From contig NZ_JAELTN010000007.1 of NCBI RefSeq assembly GCF_016428855.1, positions 60,850 through 124,849 on the forward strand: a stretch of 64,000 bases of DNA, in the 5' to 3' direction. A program made the translations under genes and the position numbers. The DNA comes from Pedobacter sp. ASV28. GTDB lineage: Bacteria; Bacteroidota; Bacteroidia; Sphingobacteriales; Sphingobacteriaceae. Below the pieces are notes generated by a model. It was not told the DNA's origin. It ran no database searches and saw only the letters and a list, made by a program, of their open reading frames with translations. This document shows positions 36,219 through 44,052 of the stretch, piece after piece (within the stretch, counting starts at the first letter, position 1; every line of letters begins with the position of its first letter).

Positions 36219-36614
36219 TTAAAGGTTGCTGAAGAAGCAGAATAAAAAGATGGAGACCATTATTACAAGTATGATGGCCCTAAATATCTTTTGTTGCTTA
36301 GCTTTTCGTAAATATCCGTCTTTCTTTAATTCCCAGGATATTAGAATTTCTAATAGGGTCCATACGGGACTAAAAATAAAATCAGCTATGGAATAAGCTT
36401 CTTTAGCCCTACGAAGTTGTTGCAGGGTTTCTTTACGATTGTAAAAGTGTTTTGCTTTCACCGCTAAGCCTTGAAAATCAACGCCCCTCATTGAGAGTTC
36501 TTTTTTGGCCTGAAGAACAGCTTCGTTATCCCAGTTTTCTGGAACAGCAACAATTTGTATCAATTCCGCTGAAGTACGAGCTGCTATTGAAGGGGTAAAA
36601 ATTTTCATTACCAT
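36219..36614 (-). CDS. Hypothetical protein with C-terminal membrane segment
   Basis: 131 aa; a second ATG two codons in is an equal start candidate. The N-terminal half has a helical segment (TPSIAARTSAELIQIVAVPENW, residues about 6-27) with charged residues; a hydrophobic stretch at about 78-92 and a strong TM at about 111-129 suggest a tail-anchored or two-TM protein. No family recognised. It begins 86 bases downstream of aspS on the same strand, beyond a good terminator. Confidence 0.6.
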   Translation of the reverse strand: MVMKIFTPSIAARTSAELIQIVAVPENWDNEAVLQAKKELSMRGVDFQGLAVKAKHFYNRKETLQQLRRAKEAYSIADFIFSPVWTLLEILISWELKKDGYLRKAKQQKIFRAIILVIMVSIFLFCFFSNL

Positions 36615-36644
36615 AAATATAAATGAATAAGACTTAAGGTAAAA

Positions 36645-36677
36645 AACAAAGCCCCGATGTAAAATCGGGGCTTTGTT
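36645..36677 (-). terminator. Rho-independent terminator of aspS
   Basis: On the minus strand AACAAAGCCCCGAT pairs with ATCGGGGCTTTGTT and runs into TTTTT. It sits 23 bases after the aspS stop. Confidence 0.88.
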
Positions 36678-36700
36678 ATGTCTACTGGTTTGAAAACAGA

Positions 36701-38449
36701 TTAAGCTTCTGTTTTGATCTTCAGTTCTTTTAACTGCTTATCATCAATGGTGCTTGGGCTATCAATCATTACATCGCGGCCCGAGTTGTTTTTGGGAAAA
36801 GCAATTACATCCCTAATACTATCTAGGCCTGCAAATAAAGAGCATAAGCGATCGAAGCCGAAGGCCAAACCGCCATGTGGTGGAGCACCATATTCAAAAG
36901 CGTCCATTAAGAAGCCAAATTGTTTTTGTGCCTCTTCTTTGCTAAAGCCCAGGTGTTTAAACATTAAAGCCTGTAAAGCCCTATCGTGAATACGGATAGA
37001 ACCTCCGCCAATTTCCGTACCATTTAGTACCATGTCATAGGCATTGGCCCTTACCTCGCCAGGATTGGTGTCCAGTAGGGCAATATCCTCTGGTTTTGGA
37101 GAGGTAAATGGATGGTGCATGGCGTGGTAACGTTCGGTTTCCTCATCCCATTCTAATAGCGGGAAGTCCAACACCCATAGCGCCGCAAACTTATCTTTAT
37201 CACGTAAGCCTAGGCGGGAACCCATTTCTAAACGAAGTTCGTTCATTTGTTTACGAACCTTGTCCTGGTGAGGTCCGGCCAAAACCAAAACCAAGTCGCC
37301 TGGTTTTGTATCTAATGCCGCCGACCATTTTTTAAGCTCATCTTCATTGTAGAACTTATCTACAGACGATTTTAACGAGCCGTCTTCGTTATGGCGCATA
37401 TAAATTAATCCCGTGGCCCCAATCTGAGGCCGTTTCATAAAATCGGTCAGCTCATCCAACTGTTTACGCGTATAATGCGCACAGCCTTTTGCATTAATGG
37501 CCACAACCAGTTCTGCATTGTCAAAAACAGCAAAATCTTTTCCTTTTACTATACTGTTTAGTTCTACAAAAGTCATCTCGAAACGAGTATCTGGCTTGTC
37601 GGAGCCATAAAGACGCATGGCATCAGCATACTGCATGCGAGGAACTTCAGGTAGATCTATTCCTTTTATTTCCTTGAACAAGCGTCTAATCAGGCCCTCG
37701 AAAGTGTTTAAGATATCCTCTTGCTCGATAAATGACATTTCACAGTCTATCTGTGTGAATTCAGGTTGCCTGTCGGCACGTAGGTCTTCATCCCTAAAGC
37801 ATTTTACAATTTGAAAATACCTATCGAAACCAGAAACCATTAACAGTTGCTTAAAGGTTTGTGGCGATTGGGGCAAGGCATAAAACTCGCCCGGGTTCAT
37901 ACGGCTGGGCACCACAAAATCGCGGGCACCTTCTGGCGTAGATTTAATCAAAACCGGTGTTTCTACCTCAATAAAGTTAAGTTCATCTAAATATCTGCGA
38001 ACCGATTGTGCCATTTTGTGGCGTAAAATCATATTGTTGCGTACCGGGTTACGACGTAGATCCAGGTAACGGTATTTCATGCGTAAGTCATCGCCACCGT
38101 CCGTCTTGTCGTCAATTAAAAAAGGAGGTAATTTCGCCGCATTTAGAATTTCTAATGCCGAAACCTTAATTTCTATGTCGCCAGTAGCAATTTCTTTATT
38201 TTTGTTAGAACGCTCAACCACTTCGCCACTTACCTTGATCACGTATTCTCTACCAAGTTCACGGGCTTGTTGGCACAAATTGGCATTGTCGTTCATGTTA
38301 AATACCAATTGGGTAATGCCATAACGATCGCGGATGTCTATAAAAGTCATTCCGCCCAAATCCCTAGAGTTTTGCATCCAGCCGCACAAAGTAACGTTTT
38401 CGCCCAAATTTTCGAGGCTCAACGCACCGCAAGTAGTTGTTCTTAACAT
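36701..38449 (-). CDS. aspS: Aspartate--tRNA ligase (bacterial type)
   Basis: 582 aa. An OB-fold anticodon-binding domain (about 1-105, with [20 protein letters not shown]) precedes the class II core: motif 2 [18 protein letters not shown], a GAD-type insertion (about 285-410) and motif 3 in GLAFGFDRL. The GAD insert marks the bacterial form. Cytoplasmic; charges tRNA-Asp, or also tRNA-Asn where asparaginyl-tRNA synthetase is absent, which cannot be judged here. A TACTTTTG promoter element lies just upstream. Confidence 0.97.
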   Translation of the reverse strand: MLRTTTCGALSLENLGENVTLCGWMQNSRDLGGMTFIDIRDRYGITQLVFNMNDNANLCQQARELGREYVIKVSGEVVERSNKNKEIATGDIEIKVSALEILNAAKLPPFLIDDKTDGGDDLRMKYRYLDLRRNPVRNNMILRHKMAQSVRRYLDELNFIEVETPVLIKSTPEGARDFVVPSRMNPGEFYALPQSPQTFKQLLMVSGFDRYFQIVKCFRDEDLRADRQPEFTQIDCEMSFIEQEDILNTFEGLIRRLFKEIKGIDLPEVPRMQYADAMRLYGSDKPDTRFEMTFVELNSIVKGKDFAVFDNAELVVAINAKGCAHYTRKQLDELTDFMKRPQIGATGLIYMRHNEDGSLKSSVDKFYNEDELKKWSAALDTKPGDLVLVLAGPHQDKVRKQMNELRLEMGSRLGLRDKDKFAALWVLDFPLLEWDEETERYHAMHHPFTSPKPEDIALLDTNPGEVRANAYDMVLNGTEIGGGSIRIHDRALQALMFKHLGFSKEEAQKQFGFLMDAFEYGAPPHGGLAFGFDRLCSLFAGLDSIRDVIAFPKNNSGRDVMIDSPSTIDDKQLKELKIKTEA

Positions 38450-38471
38450 ATTTATTCAAATGTTTAAGCCG

Positions 38472-38479
38472 CAAAAGTA
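38472..38479 (-). promoter_or_regulatory. Candidate -7 element (TACTTTTG) for aspS
   Basis: Minus-strand TACTTTTG fits TAnnTTTG, 22 bases before the aspS start. No TTTG at the -33 distance; the upstream DNA is a 14-bp AT-rich tandem repeat instead. Confidence 0.4.
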
Positions 38480-38485
38480 CGAATT

Positions 38486-38759
38486 GATTTACGATTTTAG
38501 ATTTACGATTTTAGATTTTGCCTTGTAAAGCGCCTATTGTTTGATTTTTTTGAAGAGCAATACCTGTTTTTCAATGAACGTTGGTGCGGCTGGCTACTCC
38601 CGGTTTAATATGGGGCCATGCATAACTCCCCGGTTTTTCTACGTTCTCGCTATGCTTGCCTGTGGCTTTTTCGCCGCCATCCGGTCTATTTACCTATGGG
38701 GAACAAAAATAGCCGAAAATGGTCTCTTCGGTTATTCTCTAGTGCCCCATTGAGGTTTT
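38486..38759. other. Gene-free gap: AT-rich tandem repeat, then a GC-richer segment
   Basis: Positions 38486-38520 hold two copies of a 14-base unit (GATTTACGATTTTA) and part of a third. From about 38575 to 38755 base composition changes to GC-richer DNA with no convincing ORF; on the minus strand a short open stretch ends FLFPIGK and stop. It lies just downstream of the decayed T9SS gene and could be debris from an insertion or deletion. Confidence 0.4.
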
Positions 38760-39175
38760 CTATTTTAAGATCCTGATGTTTTTATTGCCGGAAAGCCCCA
38801 TAAACTCAACGATGTAAACCCCTTTGGCGTAATTGCTAAGATCTAATTTGGTATTATTCTGGGTGTTTGTTATCATTTTTGTCAGCAGGGTTTTCCCATT
38901 GGCATCCACTAGCTTTAAACGATAGTATTTACCCGCACTAAAGCTTAAGCCCAACAGCTTGTCGGTAGGGTTGGCCCATGCCTTAACCTCATCAGCGGCC
39001 ATCGATGAGCTAACCACGCCGTTGGCAAGCTCGGCAAGCCCACCATCATTGTCTTTTTGTGCTAGGCGGTAATAATTTACCCCGTTTGCAGGGCTGTTAT
39101 CAAAAGTGGTATAGCTGTTTTGGCTAGGTAATACATAATTGCAGATAAGGCGTAAAACAGGAGCGCATATTTCAT
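38760..39175 (-). pseudogene. Decayed T9SS cargo gene (C-terminal sorting domain remnant)
   Basis: From about 39130 down to the stop at 38760 the minus strand encodes a T9SS type A sorting region: SYTTFDNSPANGVNYYRL, then VKAWANPTDKLLGLSF, NTKLDLSNYAKGVYIVEF and a basic end. It parallels the C-terminal half of the intact protein at 48418 (YTSFDNYPVSGANYYRLKQ...NEIKLDMSTYAKGVYLI). At 39175 an ATG in another frame opens a signal-peptide-like MKYALLFYALSAIMYYL that runs directly into the C-terminal region out of frame, so the middle of the gene seems deleted. The open frame through the sorting domain lacks its own signal peptide. Confidence 0.7.
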
Positions 39176-39204
39176 TTAATCTGTTTTGTTCAACTGGTTT
39201 AAGG

Positions 39205-39429
39205 CTAAAAATCCAGTAATTCTTTTGGGTGAACACTCAAGCCCTTTGCTATTTCTAAAAGAGTTGTAAATGTAAAATCCTTATTTCCATTCTCTATATT
39301 ACTAAGGTTGCCTTTGGTAACATCGCATTTTGCAACTACTTGATCTTGACTTAAATTTAAGTTCTCCCTAATATTTCTCAGGTTTTCACCAAATGCTTGT
39401 AATCGTTTTCTGTCTCTTGCTTCATTCAT
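39205..39429 (-). CDS. XRE-family helix-turn-helix regulator
   Basis: 74 aa, a single HTH_3 domain: LRNIRENLNLSQDQVVAKCDVTKGNLSNIENG covers the helix-turn-helix (residues about 17-48; recognition helix near TKGNLSNIE), followed by LLEIAKGLSVHPKELLDF. Size and fold match small DNA-binding repressors. It is divergent from the HEPN gene, and the 43-base gap after its start contains an inverted repeat that could be its operator. No toxin or partner is encoded downstream; the T9SS remnant follows instead. Confidence 0.85.
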   Translation of the reverse strand: MNEARDRKRLQAFGENLRNIRENLNLSQDQVVAKCDVTKGNLSNIENGNKDFTFTTLLEIAKGLSVHPKELLDF

Positions 39430-39450
39430 CCAATAAATACAATAAAATTT

Positions 39451-39472
39451 AACTTATTTTTTGTTATAAGTT
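39451..39472. promoter_or_regulatory. Inverted repeat, candidate operator of the XRE regulator
   Basis: AACTTAT and ATAAGTT, perfect 7-bp arms around eight bases. It lies 22 bases upstream of the XRE start and directly abuts the -33 element of the rightward promoter, a position where binding would block both directions. Confidence 0.4.
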
Positions 39473-39504
39473 CTTGTAACAGATGAAATGAATTTGTATA
39501 TTTG
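39473..39504 (+). promoter_or_regulatory. Rightward Bacteroidota promoter for the leader-HEPN transcript
   Basis: CTTG at 39473-39476 (one mismatch to TTTG), a 20-base spacer, then TATATTTG at 39497-39504, a full match to TAnnTTTG. Predicted start near 39511, giving a leader of about 350 nt before the HEPN gene. Confidence 0.5.
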
Positions 39505-39548
39505 ATTTATTGTAATTAGGTATTAATAAAAGTCTTGCAACTACAAAA

Positions 39549-39668
39549 TCTGAGGCCGTTGAAGCAAGACAGCAGATTAATGCCCATATCTATACGTAGA
39601 TGCATTATCTTTGTGCATCGAAATAGATGTGGGACTGCTGTAAATCCATTTCAACGTAAGGCCTCAGA
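39549..39668 (+). ncRNA. 120-nt structured leader element upstream of the HEPN gene
   Basis: Nested complementary segments form one long interrupted hairpin: TCTGAGGCC (39549-39557) with GGCCTCAGA (39660-39668); GTTGAA (39558) with TTCAAC (39650); ACAGCAG (39569) with CTGCTGT (39635); CCCATATCTAT (39583) with ATAGATGTGGG (39623, one mismatch); GATGCA (39599) with TGCATC (39614) at the tip. AGTCCCACAT at 39693-39702 is the exact complement of 39628-39637, so a competing helix is possible. Could be a regulatory RNA leader, a stable ncRNA or a mobile palindromic element; no known family recognised. Confidence 0.55.
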
Positions 39669-39751
39669 AACTTTAATGTAGTTATGGTATGTAGTCCCAC
39701 ATGTATTGCTTTAGGGCAGCTTACCAACAGGACTCGTAAAACTATACGAGC

Positions 39752-39877
39752 ATGGAAAGTAAAAACAGTTTACCATTTGTAGGACCATTGCAAAAGGCAG
39801 TGCAAAGAGGTGGCGTTTCCAGCGCTTATAAATTGTATTCACCCAAAACTCAAAAGCTATGGAAACAGCCGTTTTAA
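39752..39877 (+). CDS. Possible 41-codon leader ORF overlapping the HEPN start
   Basis: ATG at 39752 directly follows a small hairpin (CTCGTA/TACGAG, 39733-39750). The ORF encodes a basic peptide beginning MESKNSLPFVGPLQKAV and stops at 39877, 18 bases past the HEPN start codon, in another frame. The arrangement suits translational coupling or a small partner protein, but at this length chance is not excluded. Confidence 0.3.
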   Translation: MESKNSLPFVGPLQKAVQRGGVSSAYKLYSPKTQKLWKQPF

Positions 39878-40710
39878 ACCCTGGCGCAGCTACAGCGGCC
39901 AACCAGATAATTAACTTATTAATTGCGCAGTTTAAACCCCTGCACATTTACCAGTTTGCACAACTGTGCTGGCAGGACCAATGCGATAGTATTTTTACCG
40001 CGGCACGAAAGGGAAATCGATTTGTATACTACCTGTTGGTGATAACCGAGGGCAGTGCTAGTGTCGAAAACGAGATACAGTCCTTTATGGACAGGCAGAA
40101 TACAGAGGATAAGTTTGTGGTGCACGCCCATGGCGAAGAAATCTTAAGACGTAACCTTAAGGCCTGCAATGCCTATTTTACCAGTGTGCTCAACCGGGGC
40201 GTACTGCTGTACATTGCCAACGGCCTAGTTGCCCAAGGGAAGGTACAGGCCCCCAACCCCAAGCGGGAGCTGCTGCGGCTGAGGGCGCATTGGCACCACC
40301 GAAGTGGGATGGCCAGGGGATTTATGGAGGCAGCGGAGCAGGCCCTAGATAACAACAGGGACAAGATGTGTGTGTTTTTGCTGCACCACGCCTGTGAGCA
40401 GCTCTGCGTAGGACTGATATGGGTGAATATGGGCTATAAATCTGACATCCGTAACCTTCAGCGCCTGCTGTATGTGTGCGGCTGTTTCTCTGCAGAGCCC
40501 CTGATGCATTTTATGGGTACCCAGGCAACTGAGGTCCTGCTGCATATCATGATGAAGAGCTTTCACCAGGCCCGCTATAACGATAATTACAATTTGAACG
40601 GACATTCGCCCTATAGGTTTTTGGAACTTGCCGAGGGCTTTGCCACTTTGTGCGAAGGGCTGTGCAAGGAGAGGTTTGCCGTAATGGAGAAGGGGATAGC
40701 TGCGAGTTAA
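39859..40710 (+). CDS. HEPN-domain protein with N-terminal nucleotidyltransferase-like region
   Basis: 283 aa. The N-terminal part (about 1-125) looks like a degenerate MNT-type nucleotidyltransferase fold (FVYYLLVITEG; no clear GSxxxGxxxSDxD). The C-terminal part (about 145-275) is HEPN-like: CVFLLHHACEQLCVGLIWVNMGY followed by the short NLQRLL helix and an ARYNDNY segment. The RX4-6H nuclease motif of HEPN toxins is not evident, so RNase activity is doubtful. The gene is visibly richer in G and C than its neighbours and sits in a patch of relics and repeats, signs of recent acquisition. HEPN proteins act in toxin-antitoxin, abortive infection and RNA-processing roles; which applies is unknown. 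Confidence 0.65.
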   Translation: METAVLNPGAATAANQIINLLIAQFKPLHIYQFAQLCWQDQCDSIFTAARKGNRFVYYLLVITEGSASVENEIQSFMDRQNTEDKFVVHAHGEEILRRNLKACNAYFTSVLNRGVLLYIANGLVAQGKVQAPNPKRELLRLRAHWHHRSGMARGFMEAAEQALDNNRDKMCVFLLHHACEQLCVGLIWVNMGYKSDIRNLQRLLYVCGCFSAEPLMHFMGTQATEVLLHIMMKSFHQARYNDNYNLNGHSPYRFLELAEGFATLCEGLCKERFAVMEKGIAAS

Positions 40711-41411
40711 AGGCGGGAGGGCAGAAAGCATGAAGCTTGATAAAGGGGTAAAAGGCAAGGATGGAAATTACGAAGTAGGGAAGCATAGGGTTAAAAGTTG
40801 CGGGTTATAGGTTGTTTGCTGCAGTGCATTGGGTTAACTAAACGGGATAGTAGCGGCAGCTCCCGACGCTAGATCGGGACTACAGCGGATAGCCCGGCCG
40901 GTGTTGATAGGTTGACGGACTTTGCTTTCTAAAGTGTTTTATGTTGTAAGTTACGGGTTATGAGTTGAAGGTTAAAAGGCAGAAAGCGTAAGGCTTAAAG
41001 CGGCTCGTTTTGTGTTTGACCACCAAATGGAGGGGGGTATAAAATTATGTATAAGCAAATTCTTGTGCTATAATGGGTTATGAATTCTATTCGTTTGCTC
41101 TACGTCGCCACTCTTCCTTGTGCTTAGATCGTTGGCAGCTTGTGCGGGAGATCTTAAAGCATTAGTATATATACCCAACCAACAAACTAACCAACTGCCT
41201 ATTTTTCTTGATTTTCATTTAAAAGCAAACGTTTGTGCAGTCTTTTTAAGTAATTGAACTCTCATTTGCTTTAACTTAGGGCTTGGTCTGCTATCATTCC
41301 AGTATTGGACTGCCAATCGTTAAGCCTTATTTAATTATGGTGTAGGAGGATATTCAGATGTTAAATAGCAAAACCGAACCTTACTTGTGAAGAATTTTAG
41401 CCAACATATAA
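40711..41411. other. 701-bp gene-free region with dispersed-repeat fragments
   Basis: No ORF of substance. It contains a TCCCGA/TCGGGA hairpin at 40861-40879, a segment at 40997-41068 that is similar to 48171-48240, and an A/C-rich stretch (ACCCAACCAACAAACTAACC) at about 41170-41195 just before the carbohydrate gene cluster. No promoter with both elements was found for the gene at 41412. Confidence 0.45.
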
Positions 41412-42770
41412 ATGCGTAAATCAATCATCTTAGTACTGCTTGCCTTTTTTTCTTTTGAAAAGGTTGATGCTCAAAAGCAGCAAATATCAGCCAATGATAT
41501 TTTTAGTCAAATGAAAAGAGTTGCCGACTGGCAATGGACAAACTTAGAAACCAAAGGGTGGAAAAACCCTAAAAAGGATTGGACCAGTGGTGCAATGTAT
41601 ACCGGAATGATGGCATGGGCAAAACTGGCAAATGACGAAACCTATTACAATAAATTGATCCAAGTAGGTGTAGATAATAAATGGGAAACAGGTAGGTACC
41701 GTTTATTTGCAGATGACTATTGTGTTGGCCAACTGTATTCGCAATTATATACCATTTATAAAAGGCCAGAATATATACAGAAATTTAGGGCATTAGCTGA
41801 TACGATTGTTTCTTTGCCACATACGGAAGGTTTGGAGTGGAAAAATGGAATTTATACACGCGAATGGGCCTGGTGCGATGCCTTGTTTATGGGACCCCCG
41901 GCGTTGGGCTATTTAACGCAGGCAACCGGAGATCAGCGCTATCTCGATCAGTCAATAGCACTATGGTGGAAATCTACTGCGTATTTATATGATAAAGACG
42001 AACATCTTTTTTACAGGGACAGTCGTTACTTTGACAAAAAAGAGAAAAACGGCACCAAGGTGTTTTGGAGCAGGGGCAATGGCTGGGTAATTGCGGGCCT
42101 GGCCCGTCTTTTATCCGCAACGCCCGAAAAGCATCCAGAACGAGAGAAATTGGTAAAGCTATTTATCGGCATGTCTAAAAAATTGGCTTCGTTGCAACAG
42201 GCAGACGGAAGCTGGCACGCAAGCTTATTAGATCCAGAAAGCTTTCCCGTAAAAGAAACCAGTGGTACCGGCTTTATTGCTTATGCTTTAACTTGGGGCA
42301 TAAATAATGGGCTTATTTCTTATAAAAAATATGAACCTATTGTTTCCAAAGCCTGGACAGCACTCACCACTTCTGTACATCCAGATGGTAAATTAGGATT
42401 TGTACAGGCTCAAGGTGCGGCCCCAGACAAAGTTGGTTATGACGATACAGATGTTTATGGCGTAGGTGCGTTTTTATTGGCCGGTAGCGAACTGCTTCCA
42501 ATGTATGCGAACCATAAAGAGCATGTTTTTATAAAAGAAATTTATAATGAAACGCCCGCAGAAATAGAGCAAACCATTACCATCAAATGGGCTGACTTAT
42601 CAGCTAAAATCAGCAATCTTAAACCCGCTAAATTAATTTTAAGAGATGTATCATCAGGTCTGGTGATCCCTTCGAAGGTAGAATATCATAAAAAAGTACC
42701 GCAGGCAATTTCATTTACCATAAAGGTTTTGCCCGGCACGAAAAGAATTTTTGAAGTGAGTAAAACCTAA
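41412..42770 (+). CDS. GH105-like unsaturated glycuronyl hydrolase
   Basis: 452 aa. Signal peptide (about 1-20, ending VDAQ). An (alpha/alpha)6 barrel follows with GH105/GH88 features: MKRVADWQW, TSGAMYTGMMAW, ADDYCVGQLY, the catalytic-Asp region WAWCDALFMGPP (D156), FWSRGNGWVIAGLARLL and SGTGFIAYALTWGINNGL. A C-terminal beta tail follows from about 370. GH105 enzymes remove the unsaturated uronic acid left by polysaccharide lyases from rhamnogalacturonan or similar chains. First of three linked secreted proteins; the next gene starts seven bases later. The exact glycan is not readable. Confidence 0.88.
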   Translation: MRKSIILVLLAFFSFEKVDAQKQQISANDIFSQMKRVADWQWTNLETKGWKNPKKDWTSGAMYTGMMAWAKLANDETYYNKLIQVGVDNKWETGRYRLFADDYCVGQLYSQLYTIYKRPEYIQKFRALADTIVSLPHTEGLEWKNGIYTREWAWCDALFMGPPALGYLTQATGDQRYLDQSIALWWKSTAYLYDKDEHLFYRDSRYFDKKEKNGTKVFWSRGNGWVIAGLARLLSATPEKHPEREKLVKLFIGMSKKLASLQQADGSWHASLLDPESFPVKETSGTGFIAYALTWGINNGLISYKKYEPIVSKAWTALTTSVHPDGKLGFVQAQGAAPDKVGYDDTDVYGVGAFLLAGSELLPMYANHKEHVFIKEIYNETPAEIEQTITIKWADLSAKISNLKPAKLILRDVSSGLVIPSKVEYHKKVPQAISFTIKVLPGTKRIFEVSKT

Positions 42771-42777
42771 AAAACAA

Positions 42778-44040
42778 ATGAAGAATTTAAAGTACATTTT
42801 ATTAATTGCAGTAATTTTTCTTAACGGAACTACAATCGTTTTTGGACAGCAAAAGAAAACAAAAATAAAAGCGCCTGTCATCGCTACCGGAGCTCAGGAT
42901 CGTGCGTATTGGGCAAATCTATTGTATAAGATCTCTTCCCCTGTAATACTTAATCTGGCAAATGGAACATTAAGGCAAAATATGCCTGTAGAGGTTCCGC
43001 CGGGGCAAAAGGTAGATTTTTTTAAAAAAGTAACCTACCTGGAAGCGGTGGGGCGTACCATGGCAGGCGTTGCGCCATGGCTTGCTTTGCCCGATGACGA
43101 AACTAAAGAGGGAAAAATGAGAAAGGAACTACGTACCGCACTTTTGAAAGGCATTGCCAACGCCGTAGATCCCACTCATCCAGATTACCTGAATTTCAGA
43201 ACAGAAAGCCAGCCAATAGTTGATGCCGCTTATATGGCACAGGCTTTTTTAAGGGCGCCCAAAGCATTATGGGAACCGCTAGATTCGCTTACAAAAAGTA
43301 GAATTGCCGAAGAGTTTAAGGCCCTACGTAACAGAACGGGTGCCTACAATAACTGGTTGCTTTTTGCGGGTATTAACGAGGCATTTTTATTAAGTATTGG
43401 TCAGCAGGCCGATCCGGTAAGGATAGAATTTGCAAAACGTAAAATTTTAGAATGGTATGAAGGTGATGGCTGGTACAGCGATGGCCCTAGTTTTAGTATG
43501 GATTATTACAATTCCTATGTCATCCATCCCATGCTGGTCGACTTTTTTAAAGTACTGGCAGATAAAAAGAGATTGGATGTTGAAATCTATCATACTGCCG
43601 TTAAACGCATGGTGCGTTATTCAGAGTTTTCAGAACGGATCATCGGAACGGATGGCACCTATCCACCTATGGGCAGGTCTGTCACCTATCGTACTGCTGC
43701 ATTTCAGGCTTTAGGTCAGGTTGCTTTAATGGACAAATTGCCATCGGGTATCAGTCCCGCTCAGGTTCGTTGCGCATTAAGTGCCGTAATGCACCGCATG
43801 TATGATCACTACAACAATTTTGATAAAGACAGTTGGTTGGTTTTAGGTTTTTGCGGGTCACAACCTAACATTGCAGATGGATATACCTCTACAGGAAGTT
43901 TGTATATGGCAACGCTGGGATTTTTGCCTTTAGGACTGCCGGCCGATCATAAATTTTGGACTGACCCAGCAGCAGATTGGACCTCAAAAAAAGCATGGAG
44001 CGGACAAGCGTTTAAGAAAGATTATCACGTGGAGTATTAA
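42778..44040 (+). CDS. Secreted DUF2264 protein, probable glycosidase
   Basis: 420 aa. Signal peptide (about 1-23, ending VFGQ). The mature protein matches DUF2264: RAYWANLLYKISSPVILNL, EAVGRTMAGVAPWLALP, FRTESQPIVDAAYMAQA, GAYNNWLLFAGINEAFLL and WYEGDGWYSDGPSFSMDYYNS (cited as family landmarks), an (alpha/alpha) toroid. Some DUF2264 proteins are recalled as GH154 beta-glucuronidases; that would fit a uronic-acid-containing glycan beside a GH105 enzyme, but activity is inferred. Tightly linked to both neighbours (7 and 12 bases). Confidence 0.82.
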   Translation: MKNLKYILLIAVIFLNGTTIVFGQQKKTKIKAPVIATGAQDRAYWANLLYKISSPVILNLANGTLRQNMPVEVPPGQKVDFFKKVTYLEAVGRTMAGVAPWLALPDDETKEGKMRKELRTALLKGIANAVDPTHPDYLNFRTESQPIVDAAYMAQAFLRAPKALWEPLDSLTKSRIAEEFKALRNRTGAYNNWLLFAGINEAFLLSIGQQADPVRIEFAKRKILEWYEGDGWYSDGPSFSMDYYNSYVIHPMLVDFFKVLADKKRLDVEIYHTAVKRMVRYSEFSERIIGTDGTYPPMGRSVTYRTAAFQALGQVALMDKLPSGISPAQVRCALSAVMHRMYDHYNNFDKDSWLVLGFCGSQPNIADGYTSTGSLYMATLGFLPLGLPADHKFWTDPAADWTSKKAWSGQAFKKDYHVEY

Positions 44041-44052
44041 ATTGCACAAAAA

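Noticed and set aside
38541..38753. 70-codon plus-strand ORF between aspS and the T9SS remnant
   Set aside because: No start context, no recognisable domain, and the GC-richer DNA under it has short open stretches on both strands; treated as gene-free.
39497..39668. CRISPR array, retron or tRNA-like element upstream of the HEPN gene
   Set aside because: There are no spaced direct repeats, no reverse transcriptase gene nearby, and the hairpin does not fold as a cloverleaf.
40345..40786. Minus-strand ORFs opposite the HEPN gene
   Set aside because: Open only because of the GC-rich codons of the HEPN gene; no signal, domain or start context.
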